Source of the DNA: Rikenella microfusus
GTDB taxonomy: Bacteria > Bacteroidota > Bacteroidia > Bacteroidales > DYQK01
Length of the DNA: 36,069 nt
NCBI GenBank assembly: GCA_020719385.1
Contig: DYQK01000024.1
Location: forward strand, 1 to 36,069
Direction: 5' to 3'
Part shown: positions 24,183 through 32,319 of the stretch, one piece after another
Layout: each line of letters opens with the position of its first letter
Numbering within the stretch: position 1 is the first letter of the stretch
Translations under genes and position numbers: made by a program
Notes under the pieces: generated by a model
The model's database searches: none
What the model saw: the letters and a program-made list of their open reading frames with translations, nothing else
What the model was told of the DNA's origin: nothing

Positions 24183-25427
24183 TTAGATGTTCAAAAAACG
24201 ATAAATTATTCCTAACGGCAACATTTCAACCGTACAAAAATATAAAAACATATAAAACGGAGAAATATGTTTTTGCAAAATTATCTGAACACTGCGATAA
24301 AAATATAAACCATATAAAAATAAAAATAAATAAAATGAAAATACAACTAATTGATTTTCAACATTATAAGAGATATAAGGAATAAATAAAACAACAGGGA
24401 AAAAACTTAAACCTATCATTTTGTTAAAAATTCCGATGTTAAAACGACATTCATTAATAAAATTTTCTGCATCAAAAATTAAACCTAACATTTTTAGAAT
24501 CATATCTTTGAGAATCGAGATACCAAAAATTATTCCTAAATAAATTGTAAAACGCAAAAACGAGAAATATTCCTTCGTATAAAACGCATTTATCTCGCAC
24601 AAAAACAACGCAATATTGATGTAAAAAACGCCGTTCATAATCAACGAGGCTCGCTGTGCGAGAATATTATTTTCGTTAAAAAATTTCTGCGACTTGCGAA
24701 AACTCGAAAGCGAAATAAACAGTTGAGATAAATATTTTTTATAAAACAATTTTACTGCCAAAACTAAGAGAAACGAAAAAAGAATCACAAAAAAAGGAAC
24801 ATCCGACCAAAATTGTCTGTTAAAGTCAGTTTTTAACGACTGATTTTTTTCAGAAAAGTATGTTTTTATCGGAATATTTGAAGTAAAAGAATTGTAAACC
24901 GTCAGAAAATAAACGGAATCATTTTTTTCATAATATTCTGTGAACGAACTTTTTTGTAAAAATTTTATCTCCAAAACAGAATTTTCCTTGAGATTTTTGA
25001 AAAATTTATTCTGATGAAACGCAATTAAATCTGTCGAGAGATGGGAATAAAAAGTTGTGTCACTGACATAATGAAAACTTGTAACGTCAACTCCGTTGTA
25101 AAAATTCACAAAAAATTCCTGTTTTTCAATGATTTTGCCGTATTTTTGCAAATAAGGAATATCTTTTTTGATGTCAAAAATATTTGTGGGAAATAGATTT
25201 TGGGAAAATTTTTGCGAAAAAATATACGAAGTTGCGTCAGTTTGATTTTCAATTTGGTTAAAAATAAAATGTTTGAGATAAGTATGCTGAAAAAACTCTA
25301 AAAAACTTTTTTGCGGCAAGACAGAATAATTCGAAAAAAAATACACTCGACTCGTTGCATCGACTCCGTGGTCAAGAATGGCGGTAGGTTTAATAATTTC
25401 TTTGTCAGGAGGATAGTTGCGAATCAT
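24183..25427 (-). CDS. DUF4271 membrane protein
   Basis: 414 aa from ATG 25427. The track start at 25544 is rejected because a good promoter (TACCTTTG, minus) lies at 25460-25467, downstream of it. The N-terminal half (to about 210) is soluble and unfamiliar. The C-terminal half has about six membrane helices and the closing PLGIIYRFLNI, as in DUF4271 proteins that precede hemD in Bacteroidota. Function is not known. Three D-x-T-S motifs (GVDATS, TDATS, GVDVTS) occur in the N-terminal part; their meaning is unclear. Confidence 0.8.
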   Translation of the reverse strand: MIRNYPPDKEIIKPTAILDHGVDATSRVYFFSNYSVLPQKSFLEFFQHTYLKHFIFNQIENQTDATSYIFSQKFSQNLFPTNIFDIKKDIPYLQKYGKIIEKQEFFVNFYNGVDVTSFHYVSDTTFYSHLSTDLIAFHQNKFFKNLKENSVLEIKFLQKSSFTEYYEKNDSVYFLTVYNSFTSNIPIKTYFSEKNQSLKTDFNRQFWSDVPFFVILFSFLLVLAVKLFYKKYLSQLFISLSSFRKSQKFFNENNILAQRASLIMNGVFYINIALFLCEINAFYTKEYFSFLRFTIYLGIIFGISILKDMILKMLGLIFDAENFINECRFNIGIFNKMIGLSFFPVVLFIPYISYNVENQLVVFSFYLFLFLYGLYFYRSVQIILQKHISPFYMFLYFCTVEMLPLGIIYRFLNI

Positions 25428-25459
25428 AATTTGTAAATTTTTTGTCTCAAAAAACGGGA

Positions 25460-25490
25460 CAAAGGTAATTATTTTTTCCAAAATAAACAA
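25460..25490 (-). promoter_or_regulatory. Promoter of the DUF4271-hemD-rnpA operon
   Basis: Minus strand: TTG at 25488-25490 and TACCTTTG at 25460-25467, 20 nt apart. The predicted start lies near 25453, 26 nt before ATG 25427. This decides the start codon of the first gene. Confidence 0.7.
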
Positions 25491-25563
25491 CTTTGAGAAA
25501 AAATTTGAGGTAAAATTTTTTTTATGATAAAAAATTCTTATCATTGCGTTTTAAAATTCTTTT

Positions 25564-26958
25564 ATGAAAAGCAAAAATATTCTGTTGATTCTTTTGGGAA
25601 CGTTTATTTTGACAATTATTTCGTTTTATAATGGTTATCCTTTGGTTTACTCCGACACGGGAACGTATTTGTACAGCGGTTTTGACAAATTTATTCCTTT
25701 TGACCGACCAATAACGTATGGTTTGTTTGTTTTTGCCGCTTCTCTAAAAACTTCGCTTTGGTTTGTCGTTTTGATTCAAAATTTTTTCACTTCTTTTGTG
25801 ATTTTTCAAGTGTGTAAACTTTTTTTCAAAACAGAAATATTGCCCATTTCTTTTTTGGGAATTATTACGTTTTTAACATTTTTTACGGGAATTGCGTGGT
25901 ATTCAAATCAAATTATGCCCGATTTTTTTGCTCCGATAACAGCACTTTTAACATTTCTGATACTTTATTCTCCCAAGATAAACATTTTTAAACTTATATT
26001 TTTTTCAATTTTATTTATTTTCTCTTCAATAGTTCATCTTTCTCACTTGATAATTATTTTTATTTTAATATTTTTTAACATTTTTTTAGAAAAATTACTC
26101 ACAAAAAAGCAAATTTTTGTAATAGAAAAGTTAAAATTTCAAAGAATTTTTCTCATTTTTGCGTTAATAATCGTTTCGTGGTTCACTTTGCCGACAATAA
26201 ATTATTTGACAGAGAAAAAATTTATTGTTTCGAAAGGTTCATATGCGTTTTTTATCGCACATTTAGCCGACACAGGAATTTTAGAAAAATTTTTACGAGA
26301 AAATTGCGAAAAAATCGAGTACAAAAATTGCAAATTATGTCAATACAAAGATAGTTTGCCTCAAGATTTAGCCGCATTTTTATGGACTCCAAACGGCGTT
26401 TTCGCAAAAACGGGCGGTTGGGAAGGCGAGGAAGAATATAAAAAAATTGTTTTTGCAACTCTCAAAGAACCGAAATATTTAGTTTTAAATATCTATAAAT
26501 CAATGACTTACGGATTTTCTTTATTATTCCGCAACGAAATCGGACAAGGATTATCTGCATACAACGAGGGCAGCGCTCCTTACGGACAAATTCATTGGAG
26601 ATTTCATTACGAATTAAACAATTACCTCTCGGCGAAACAAAACATTTGGAACGGAAGCACTTTAAATTTAAAAACGTTAAACATTTTTAACTTCTTTTTA
26701 AATATTTTTTCATTTTTTTGTGTTTTATTAATATTTTTTACCTCTTTTTATAAACGAATAGATAATTTTTCGTTGAAATTTTTAATATTTTCTCTCTCTG
26801 CGATTTTTGTCAATGCCTTTATTACTGCAGGATTAAACTCGTCTTGCGAGAGATTTCAAGCAAGAATTGTGTGGTTGTTGCCTCTTGCGTTATTAATTAT
26901 TTTTATCAAAAATTTTGAGATTCTCAAAGAGAAGTTAAATTTTTCGAAAGAAAGTTAA
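25564..26958 (+). CDS. Polytopic membrane protein, GT-C-like
   Basis: A 464-aa membrane protein with about ten hydrophobic helices. The first extracytoplasmic loop has NGYPLVYSDTGTYLYSGF, conserved acidic residues right after TM1, as in GT-C glycosyltransferases that use lipid-linked sugars. A large soluble loop between TM segments (about 215-330) contains charged and aromatic residues. I do not recognise a named family; a glycan-lipid transferase role is a guess from topology. It is transcribed divergently from DUF4271 with only ~137 bp between starts. A TATCATTG -7-like box at 25539 could drive it. Confidence 0.65.
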   Translation: MKSKNILLILLGTFILTIISFYNGYPLVYSDTGTYLYSGFDKFIPFDRPITYGLFVFAASLKTSLWFVVLIQNFFTSFVIFQVCKLFFKTEILPISFLGIITFLTFFTGIAWYSNQIMPDFFAPITALLTFLILYSPKINIFKLIFFSILFIFSSIVHLSHLIIIFILIFFNIFLEKLLTKKQIFVIEKLKFQRIFLIFALIIVSWFTLPTINYLTEKKFIVSKGSYAFFIAHLADTGILEKFLRENCEKIEYKNCKLCQYKDSLPQDLAAFLWTPNGVFAKTGGWEGEEEYKKIVFATLKEPKYLVLNIYKSMTYGFSLLFRNEIGQGLSAYNEGSAPYGQIHWRFHYELNNYLSAKQNIWNGSTLNLKTLNIFNFFLNIFSFFCVLLIFFTSFYKRIDNFSLKFLIFSLSAIFVNAFITAGLNSSCERFQARIVWLLPLALLIIFIKNFEILKEKLNFSKES

Positions 26959-26964
26959 AAAAAC

Positions 26965-27007
26965 ATTGCTAAAAAATGTTTCAAAAAAACAAACACAATT
27001 TAGCAAT
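26965..27007. terminator. Possible bidirectional terminator after the membrane protein and DUF4295
   Basis: ATTGCTAAA (26965-26973) pairs with TTTAGCAAT (26999-27007); a smaller AAACATT/AATGTTT hairpin is nested at its left side. It lies between two convergent genes. The loop is long (25 nt), so the call is weak. Confidence 0.4.
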
Positions 27008-27026
27008 ATTCAAAAAAGATAAAATT

Positions 27027-27185
27027 TTACTCTTTTTTGTCGAAAAATTCTTTAATTTGCTCATTGGGAAGAATTTCTTCTTTGAAAATATAAGCACCAG
27101 TTTTGGGAGAACGCACCATTTTGATGGCTTTTGTGTAATCCTTACTGCCGCTTTTCTGCAATGTTGCCACAACTTTCTTTGCCAT
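27027..27185 (-). CDS. DUF4295 small ribosome-associated protein
   Basis: A 52-aa protein not listed in the ORF track (only antisense and out-of-frame shadows are). Minus-strand ATG at 27185 gives MAKKVVATLQKSGSKDYTKA followed by IKMVRSPKTGAYIFKEEILP and ends at TAA 27027. The basic small protein next to rpmG and rpmB is the Bacteroidota DUF4295 family. I recall a report of a Bacteroidota ribosome structure in which such a protein is a large-subunit component (called bL38), but I could not check that. Gap to rpmG is 21 bp; all three are one operon. Confidence 0.9.
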   Translation of the reverse strand: MAKKVVATLQKSGSKDYTKAIKMVRSPKTGAYIFKEEILPNEQIKEFFDKKE

Positions 27186-27206
27186 TGATTAAAATGTTTT
27201 AACGGT

Positions 27207-27389
27207 TTATTTTATTTCGCGATGAACGGTAACTTTTTTCAAGTACGGATTATACTTTCGCAATTCTAAGCGTTGCGAGGTATTTTTCTTGTTCTTGGTC
27301 GTAACGTATCGGGAAATTCCAGGAATTCCTGATTGTTTTTGTTCGGTGCATTCCAAGATGACTTGAATGCGATTTCCTTTTTTTGCCAT
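27207..27389 (-). CDS. rpmG: 50S ribosomal protein bL33
   Basis: A 60-aa ribosomal protein with the bL33 pattern [18 protein letters not shown] and [22 protein letters not shown]. The usual zinc-binding CxxC pairs of the C+ type are missing, so this is a zinc-free form. It sits between rpmB (25 bp) and DUF4295. Confidence 0.95.
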   Translation of the reverse strand: MAKKGNRIQVILECTEQKQSGIPGISRYVTTKNKKNTSQRLELRKYNPYLKKVTVHREIK

Positions 27390-27414
27390 GGCTGTAACTC
27401 TTTGAGATTAAAAA

Positions 27415-27651
27415 TTAGTCAACAAAACCTTTTGTGCGTGCTTTTTTGAGAGCCTCGCTGATTCCAATTTTGTTGATGGTTCGCATTCCCGAGGTGGAAA
27501 TTTTTAACGTCACCCAACAATTCTCTTCGGGAACAAAATAACGTTTCTTTTTTAAATTGGGGTAGAACTTGCGTAAGGTGCGGCGTTTCGAGTGCGAAAC
27601 ATTATTGCCCACAAGAACGCGTTTCCCTGTAATTTGACAAACTCTTGACAT
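27415..27651 (-). CDS. rpmB: 50S ribosomal protein bL28
   Basis: A 78-aa bL28 with the typical start MSRVCQITGKRVLVGNNVSHS and KRRTLRKFYPNLKKKRYFVPEE. It is the first gene of the rpmB-rpmG-DUF4295 operon. Upstream is a promoter with a stem-loop at its 5' mRNA end. Confidence 0.96.
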   Translation of the reverse strand: MSRVCQITGKRVLVGNNVSHSKRRTLRKFYPNLKKKRYFVPEENCWVTLKISTSGMRTINKIGISEALKKARTKGFVD

Positions 27652-27685
27652 GATTTTTGTTTATTTTTCTAAAAATAACATTGAA

Positions 27686-27715
27686 ATTACTTCACAGTAA
27701 TGCAGCGGCAAAGTA
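27686..27715 (-). promoter_or_regulatory. rpmB operon promoter with 5'-end stem-loop
   Basis: The minus strand reads TACTTTG (27709-27715), a one-base-shorter variant of the -7 element, followed immediately by ATTACT-gtga-AGTAAT (27686-27701). If transcription starts near 27703, the mRNA begins with this 6-bp hairpin. A ribosomal-protein operon leader of this kind may be regulatory or may protect the 5' end. Confidence 0.5.
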
Positions 27716-27784
27716 CGTAATTTTTTTTCTATTTTCCAAATTTTTGCGAAAAAATTTCTCTAAAATATTTTAAATTGTTGATTA

Positions 27785-29143
27785 TTAAGCATTTACACTT
27801 CTAATTTTCTTTTCTATTTCTAAAATATTGCCTCGAAAATTCTTATCTGTCTCTAATAAATTTCCGACAATTCGACAAGCATAAAGCACCGTTGCATGAT
27901 TCTTCCCCCCAAAATGTTCACCAATCTCGGCACACGAAAGACCTGTAAGATTTTTACTAAAATACATTGTTATCTGTCTTGCCTGCACAATTTCTTTTTT
28001 TCGAGAATTTGAAATTAAAACCTCAGGCGAAATATTCAAATGAGAACAAACTATATTCCGTATAGAGTGAAAATTATATTCCTTCTGATTTTGATTTATT
28101 AACTTGTTTATCAACAACTTACATAATTGTAAATTAATCTCTTTGTGATTCAAACTTGCCTGAGCGAACAATGAAATCAACACTCCTTCCAACTCGCGAA
28201 CACTCATTTGCTGCGAGGCAATAAAATCTATCACCTCTTTTGACAATTCTATCTCATCGTTTTCGATTTTTTGTTTCAAAATCGAAAGTCGAGTCTCATA
28301 AGTGGGAGTCAACAACTCTGCGGAAAGTCCCCATTTAAACCGAGAAAGCAAACGTTTATTGAGTCCGTTCATATCGGCAGGCAAAGTATCTGTCGTCAAT
28401 ATTAACTGCCGCCCCGATTGATGCAAATGGTTAAAAATGTGAAAAAAAGTTTCCTGCGTTTTTTCTTTTCCTGCAAAATCCTGCACATCATCAATAATCA
28501 AAACATCGATAGTTTGATAAAAATGCATAAAATCATTTCTCGAATTGTTGCGTGTTGCTTCAGAAAATTGCGTCTGAAATTTGTCTGCCGTAACATACAA
28601 AACATTTTTTTCAGGAAAACGTTCAATAGTTTCGAGTCCAATGGCATGCGCGAGATGCGTTTTGCCGAGTCCCGAATCGCCGTAAATCAAAAGCGGATTA
28701 AACGCAGTTTTTCCAGGATTTAACGCAACCGTTGCTCCCGCGGTGCGTGCCAAACGATTACACTCGCCTTCCACAAAATTTGTAAACGTATATTCAGGAT
28801 TCAGTTGTGCGTCAAAATGAATTTTTTGCGAAGCAACAGATGAACGAATTTTAACATTTTTTTCACTATTTTTAGGTTTCGCAACAGAAACCTCTGACGC
28901 AATACGATATTCTAACTTCGCATTATTGCCCAATTCTTTGCGAATTACCTGACGCAACAAATCGATATAATGTTCCTCAAGATATTCGTAAAAAAAATTA
29001 CTCGGCACTTGAATGGTTAGCATGTTTTGCTCTAACCTCAGCGGCACAATCGGGCGAAACCAAGTATTAAAACTCGAAGGTGAAATATTGTTTTCTATTA
29101 ATTGTAAACAATTCTTCCAAACCTCTTCATAACGGTTATTCAT
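27785..29143 (-). CDS. dnaA: Chromosomal replication initiator DnaA
   Basis: A 452-aa DnaA with the four usual domains: N-terminal KH-like domain I (VWKNCLQLIENNISPSSFNTW), a short linker, the AAA+ domain III with Walker A GDSGLGKTH and Walker B VLIIDDVQ, and the HTH domain IV with SCAEIGEHFGGKNHATVLYA. It initiates replication at oriC. The gene is transcribed away from a methyltransferase-nuclease gene. I found no cluster of TTATCCACA boxes near it; only isolated copies elsewhere (in murA and the TonB receptor gene), so oriC is probably not in the window. Confidence 0.97.
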   Translation of the reverse strand: MNNRYEEVWKNCLQLIENNISPSSFNTWFRPIVPLRLEQNMLTIQVPSNFFYEYLEEHYIDLLRQVIRKELGNNAKLEYRIASEVSVAKPKNSEKNVKIRSSVASQKIHFDAQLNPEYTFTNFVEGECNRLARTAGATVALNPGKTAFNPLLIYGDSGLGKTHLAHAIGLETIERFPEKNVLYVTADKFQTQFSEATRNNSRNDFMHFYQTIDVLIIDDVQDFAGKEKTQETFFHIFNHLHQSGRQLILTTDTLPADMNGLNKRLLSRFKWGLSAELLTPTYETRLSILKQKIENDEIELSKEVIDFIASQQMSVRELEGVLISLFAQASLNHKEINLQLCKLLINKLINQNQKEYNFHSIRNIVCSHLNISPEVLISNSRKKEIVQARQITMYFSKNLTGLSCAEIGEHFGGKNHATVLYACRIVGNLLETDKNFRGNILEIEKKIRSVNA

Positions 29144-29211
29144 AAGATTTTCAATGAGTTAGACAGAAAAACGACTATGTTTTTGGGGAGGTAAAAATTC
29201 ACAAAAAATAC

Positions 29212-29233
29212 GAGAAAAAAAATTTTTTTTCTC
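29212..29233. promoter_or_regulatory. 22-bp perfect palindrome in the dnaA upstream region
   Basis: GAG-A8-T8-CTC is a perfect palindrome at 29212-29233. A dnaA -7-like element (TATTTTTTG on minus, 29202-29210) lies right next to it, so the palindrome spans the -33 region. A8T8 is strongly bent, so it may be an operator or a nucleoid-protein site. Confidence 0.6.
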
Positions 29234-29327
29234 TTGTTTTTCTCAAAAACTTATTAATATGTTTCATTATCAACGAGATAAAAAATAAAAAAATTTTAAA
29301 TTATTTTTAATTTTATAAAATAAACAT

Positions 29328-29335
29328 TATTTTTG
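29328..29335 (+). promoter_or_regulatory. -7 element for the methyltransferase gene
   Basis: TATTTTTG at 29328-29335 fits TAnnTTTG. The predicted start near 29340 leaves about 12 nt of leader before ATG 29353. Confidence 0.6.
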
Positions 29336-29352
29336 CCCTAAATTTTTGAAAA

Positions 29353-31068
29353 ATGACAAAAAACCAACTTTTTTACGGCGACAATCTCGAAGTTTTGAAA
29401 AATTATATTCCCGATGAATCCGTAGATTTAATTTATATTGACCCGCCGTTCAACTCGAAACGAAATTATAATCAAATTTACAACAACATCGGTGAGGAAG
29501 ATGTTGCTCAGGCACAAGCGTTTGTTGATACTTGGACGTGGAATTTTGCTGCAAACGAAGGTTTAGACAACATTATCGCAAATAAAAACCAACTTTTCTC
29601 AAAACAAAGTATTAATTTGATTATTGGTTTGGAGAAAGTGTTGGGAAAAGGCAGTATGCTTGCGTATTTGATAAGTTTAACGCAACGAATTTCAGAAATG
29701 TATCGCGTTTTGAAACCAACAGGAAGTTTTTATTTGCACTGCGACCCAACAGCGAGTCATTATCTCAAGTTGGTTCTCGATGGAATTTTTTGTGCGAGAG
29801 GAGGAAGTTTTCAAAATGAAATTAAGTGGAATCGTGCAAACCAACATAATTTAGCAACGAGACGATTCGACAATGTTCTCGATTCCATATTTTTTTATAC
29901 AAAAAGTTCTGCGAATTATTTGTTTAATCCGTTGTTTAATACTTCGTTGAGCGAAAAAGAATTGGAAAAGAAATTTCCGCATATTGAAAAAGAAACAAAA
30001 CGACATTTTGGACATTTTTCTTTGGAAAATAGTGCTAATTTTCGAAAAAATGATGAAACTCGAATCATTCAGGGAAAAACTGTAAAAACAAAATTAGGTT
30101 GGAAATGGTCGCAAGCGACTTTTGATTCTCGTTTGGCAGAAAATCCGAATTTAATTTATTGGACAAAAAATGACAAACCGAGATATAAAATTTACGAAGA
30201 CGAATATTCGGGACGTTCAATTTCGAATGATTGGAATGACATAAAAGGTTTAACTTCTCAAGCAAAAGAACGTCTCGGTTATCCGACTCAAAAACCTGAA
30301 TCTCTTTTAGAACGAATCATTCTTGCTTCTTCAAATGAACATAATACAATTCTCGATGCGTATTGTGGTTGTGGAACAACAATTGCTGTTGCTGAACGTT
30401 TAAAACGAAATTGGATAGGAATCGATATTACGTATCAGTCTATCTCGTTGATTTTGAAACGTTTAGAAGATACTTTCGGCAAAGATTTCTCAAAAGATTA
30501 TGCAGACAAAGAAACGCAAGAAATTATTCCTGCAAAATTAATATTAAACGGCGTTCCGCGAGATTTCGAAAGTGCAGTTGCCTTGGCTCACAAAGTTGAT
30601 GACAGACTTCGCAAAGAATTTGAGAAATGGGCAGTTTTAACTTTTTCGAATAACCGTGCTGTGATTAATGAAAAAAAGGGAAAAGACGAAGGAATCGATG
30701 GAATTGCGTACATTCTCGATTTAGATGAAACCAATAAGCAAATTTATAAGCAAGTTTTATTTTCTGTTAAATCGAATAAAAGTCTTTCGCCAAACGTGAT
30801 TCGCGATTTGAACGGAACATTGGAAAGAGAAAAAGCTGTTATTGGTTATTTCATAACACTTTACCCGATGGAAAATCTGGAGAAAGAAGCGCGAAAATAT
30901 GGAAATTATCAAAATAAAATGTTGAACAATGTTTATCAAAAAATCGAAGTGATTACAATTCAAGAAATGTTGGATGGAAAACGTATGAATTTGCCGATTG
31001 TTGTTGATGTGCTGAAAAGTGCAGAACGAAAAACGAAACATCAGACAAAAAATATTTTTGAGAAATAA
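29353..31068 (+). CDS. DNA methyltransferase fused to a Mrr-like nuclease domain
   Basis: A 571-aa protein. Residues 1-375 are a beta-class (type III Mod-like) amino-methyltransferase: the catalytic DPPF at 30-33 (DLIYIDPPFNSKRNYNQIY) precedes the SAM-binding DAYCGCGTT at about 335-343, and YPTQKP occurs in between. It should methylate adenine N6 or cytosine N4. Residues about 400-545 resemble an Mrr/PD-(D/E)XK nuclease: KGKDEGIDGIAYI (D449) and KQVLFSVKSNK (K473), with a later VIGYFITLY. The missing part is a separate specificity subunit or helicase, so this could be a stand-alone modification-restriction enzyme or a nuclease-containing orphan. It is divergent from dnaA and has its own promoter and shared terminator. 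Confidence 0.85.
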   Translation: MTKNQLFYGDNLEVLKNYIPDESVDLIYIDPPFNSKRNYNQIYNNIGEEDVAQAQAFVDTWTWNFAANEGLDNIIANKNQLFSKQSINLIIGLEKVLGKGSMLAYLISLTQRISEMYRVLKPTGSFYLHCDPTASHYLKLVLDGIFCARGGSFQNEIKWNRANQHNLATRRFDNVLDSIFFYTKSSANYLFNPLFNTSLSEKELEKKFPHIEKETKRHFGHFSLENSANFRKNDETRIIQGKTVKTKLGWKWSQATFDSRLAENPNLIYWTKNDKPRYKIYEDEYSGRSISNDWNDIKGLTSQAKERLGYPTQKPESLLERIILASSNEHNTILDAYCGCGTTIAVAERLKRNWIGIDITYQSISLILKRLEDTFGKDFSKDYADKETQEIIPAKLILNGVPRDFESAVALAHKVDDRLRKEFEKWAVLTFSNNRAVINEKKGKDEGIDGIAYILDLDETNKQIYKQVLFSVKSNKSLSPNVIRDLNGTLEREKAVIGYFITLYPMENLEKEARKYGNYQNKMLNNVYQKIEVITIQEMLDGKRMNLPIVVDVLKSAERKTKHQTKNIFEK

Positions 31069-31105
31069 AAAAAAACGAGTATCTATTTCTCAAGATACTC
31101 GTTCA
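31069..31105 (-). terminator. Terminator of the rnf operon
   Basis: AACGAGTATCT (31074-31084) pairs with AGATACTCGTT (31093-31103) around an 8-nt loop. On the minus strand a run of eight or more T residues follows, so it ends the rnfDGEA transcript; it lies directly after the stop of the convergent methyltransferase gene. Confidence 0.8.
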
Positions 31106-31132
31106 AAACCAACTAAACTATGAAAAACAAAA

Positions 31133-31705
31133 TTACACCATACCTGAAAATCCCATAAAAGCGAGAGATAATAATCCGGCTGTAACCAACGAGATAGGAA
31201 AACCTTTCATCCCTTTTGGGATATTTGACAGCTCCATTTGTTCTCTTATACCTGCTATCAAAATTAGTGCCAAAGTGAAACCAACAGCCGTTGAACTGGA
31301 ATAAATTACGCTATAAATTAAATTGTAATCTTTTTGAATTGCTAAGATGGCAATCCCTAAAACCGCACAGTTAGTCGTTATCAACGGAAGATAAATTCCG
31401 AGTGCTTGATACAACGCAGGTGCAGATTTTTTTAAAATAATTTCAACAATTTGCACCAAAAACGCAATGATAAAAATAAACGTAATGGTCTGCATAAATT
31501 CGATGTGCAACGGAACAAGCAAAAAATTATATAACAGATAAGTTACTAAATTTGCCAACGCCATTACAAAGATTACCGCACCGCCCATTCCAATAGACGT
31601 TGAAACTTTGTTCGAAACACCCAAAAACGGACAAATACCGAGAAATTGTGCTAAAACTACATTATTGACAATTAATGCCAAAATAATTATTTTCAAAAGT
31701 TCCAT
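31133..31705 (-). CDS. rnfA: Rnf complex subunit RnfA
   Basis: A 190-aa integral membrane subunit of the Rnf electron-transport complex (ferredoxin:NAD oxidoreductase coupled to Na+ or H+ export). Six helices are expected. The half-site cysteines for the membrane Fe-S centre shared with RnfE appear in AQFLGICPFLGVSN (C25) and PLITTNCAVLG. Very similar to NqrE, but the operon composition (RnfD and RnfG sizes) favours Rnf. Last gene of the operon, 12 bp after rnfE. Confidence 0.93.
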   Translation of the reverse strand: MELLKIIILALIVNNVVLAQFLGICPFLGVSNKVSTSIGMGGAVIFVMALANLVTYLLYNFLLVPLHIEFMQTITFIFIIAFLVQIVEIILKKSAPALYQALGIYLPLITTNCAVLGIAILAIQKDYNLIYSVIYSSSTAVGFTLALILIAGIREQMELSNIPKGMKGFPISLVTAGLLSLAFMGFSGMV

Positions 31706-31717
31706 TTTTCACAAAAA

Positions 31718-32314
31718 TTAAATGTTTGACTTTGATTTTATTGCGTTGAAGATGGCAATTAAATAGCCGTAAGTTAAAAATGCACCAGGAGGAAGGATGA
31801 ACAATAAAATTGTACTTGCGTTTTCGCTGACTAATTTTATATCAAATATTGAACCGTTGCCCAAGATTTCTCGTATTGAACCAAGTGTTGTTATTGCTAA
31901 GGTAAAACCAATTCCCATCCCTATTCCATCTAACAGAGAAGGAATAACAGAACTTTTCTGTGCAAATGCCTCAGCACGACCTAAAATAATACAATTGACA
32001 ACTATCAACGGAATAAAAATCCCCAAAGACGCATAAACGCCCGGCGTATAGGCTTTCATTACCAAATCGACAATAGTAACAAAAGACGCAATTATCACAA
32101 TAAACGCAGCAATTCGTACTTTGTCGGGAATCAAATTTTTTAACAGAGAAATAAACAAATTTGAAAACATTAAAACGAATGTTGTTGCAGCACCCATTCC
32201 GATGCCGTTTATCGCAGATGTTGTTACCGCAAGAGTCGGGCAAGCACCCAAAACCAACACGAAAGTTGGGTTTTGTCGTAAAAGTCCGTCAGTGAAATAT
32301 CGAAAATTTCCCAT
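31718..32314 (-). CDS. rnfE: Rnf complex subunit RnfE
   Basis: A 198-aa homologue of RnfA with inverted topology. Conserved cysteine blocks are VLGACPTLAVTT (C25) and IVVNCIILGRAEAFA. It pairs with RnfA in the membrane to pass electrons across the bilayer. The gene follows rnfG by 5 bp, so the two are tightly coupled. Confidence 0.93.
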   Translation of the reverse strand: MGNFRYFTDGLLRQNPTFVLVLGACPTLAVTTSAINGIGMGAATTFVLMFSNLFISLLKNLIPDKVRIAAFIVIIASFVTIVDLVMKAYTPGVYASLGIFIPLIVVNCIILGRAEAFAQKSSVIPSLLDGIGMGIGFTLAITTLGSIREILGNGSIFDIKLVSENASTILLFILPPGAFLTYGYLIAIFNAIKSKSNI

Positions 32315-32319
32315 AATGA

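Noticed and set aside
25428-25544. N-terminal extension of the DUF4271 ORF
   Set aside because: A good -33/-7 promoter lies at 25460-25490, inside the extension, so the ATG at 25427 is the likely start.
27000-29352. oriC near dnaA
   Set aside because: No cluster of DnaA boxes (TTATCCACA) is visible next to dnaA; single copies exist in murA (about 1418) and in the TonB receptor gene (about 11378) only.
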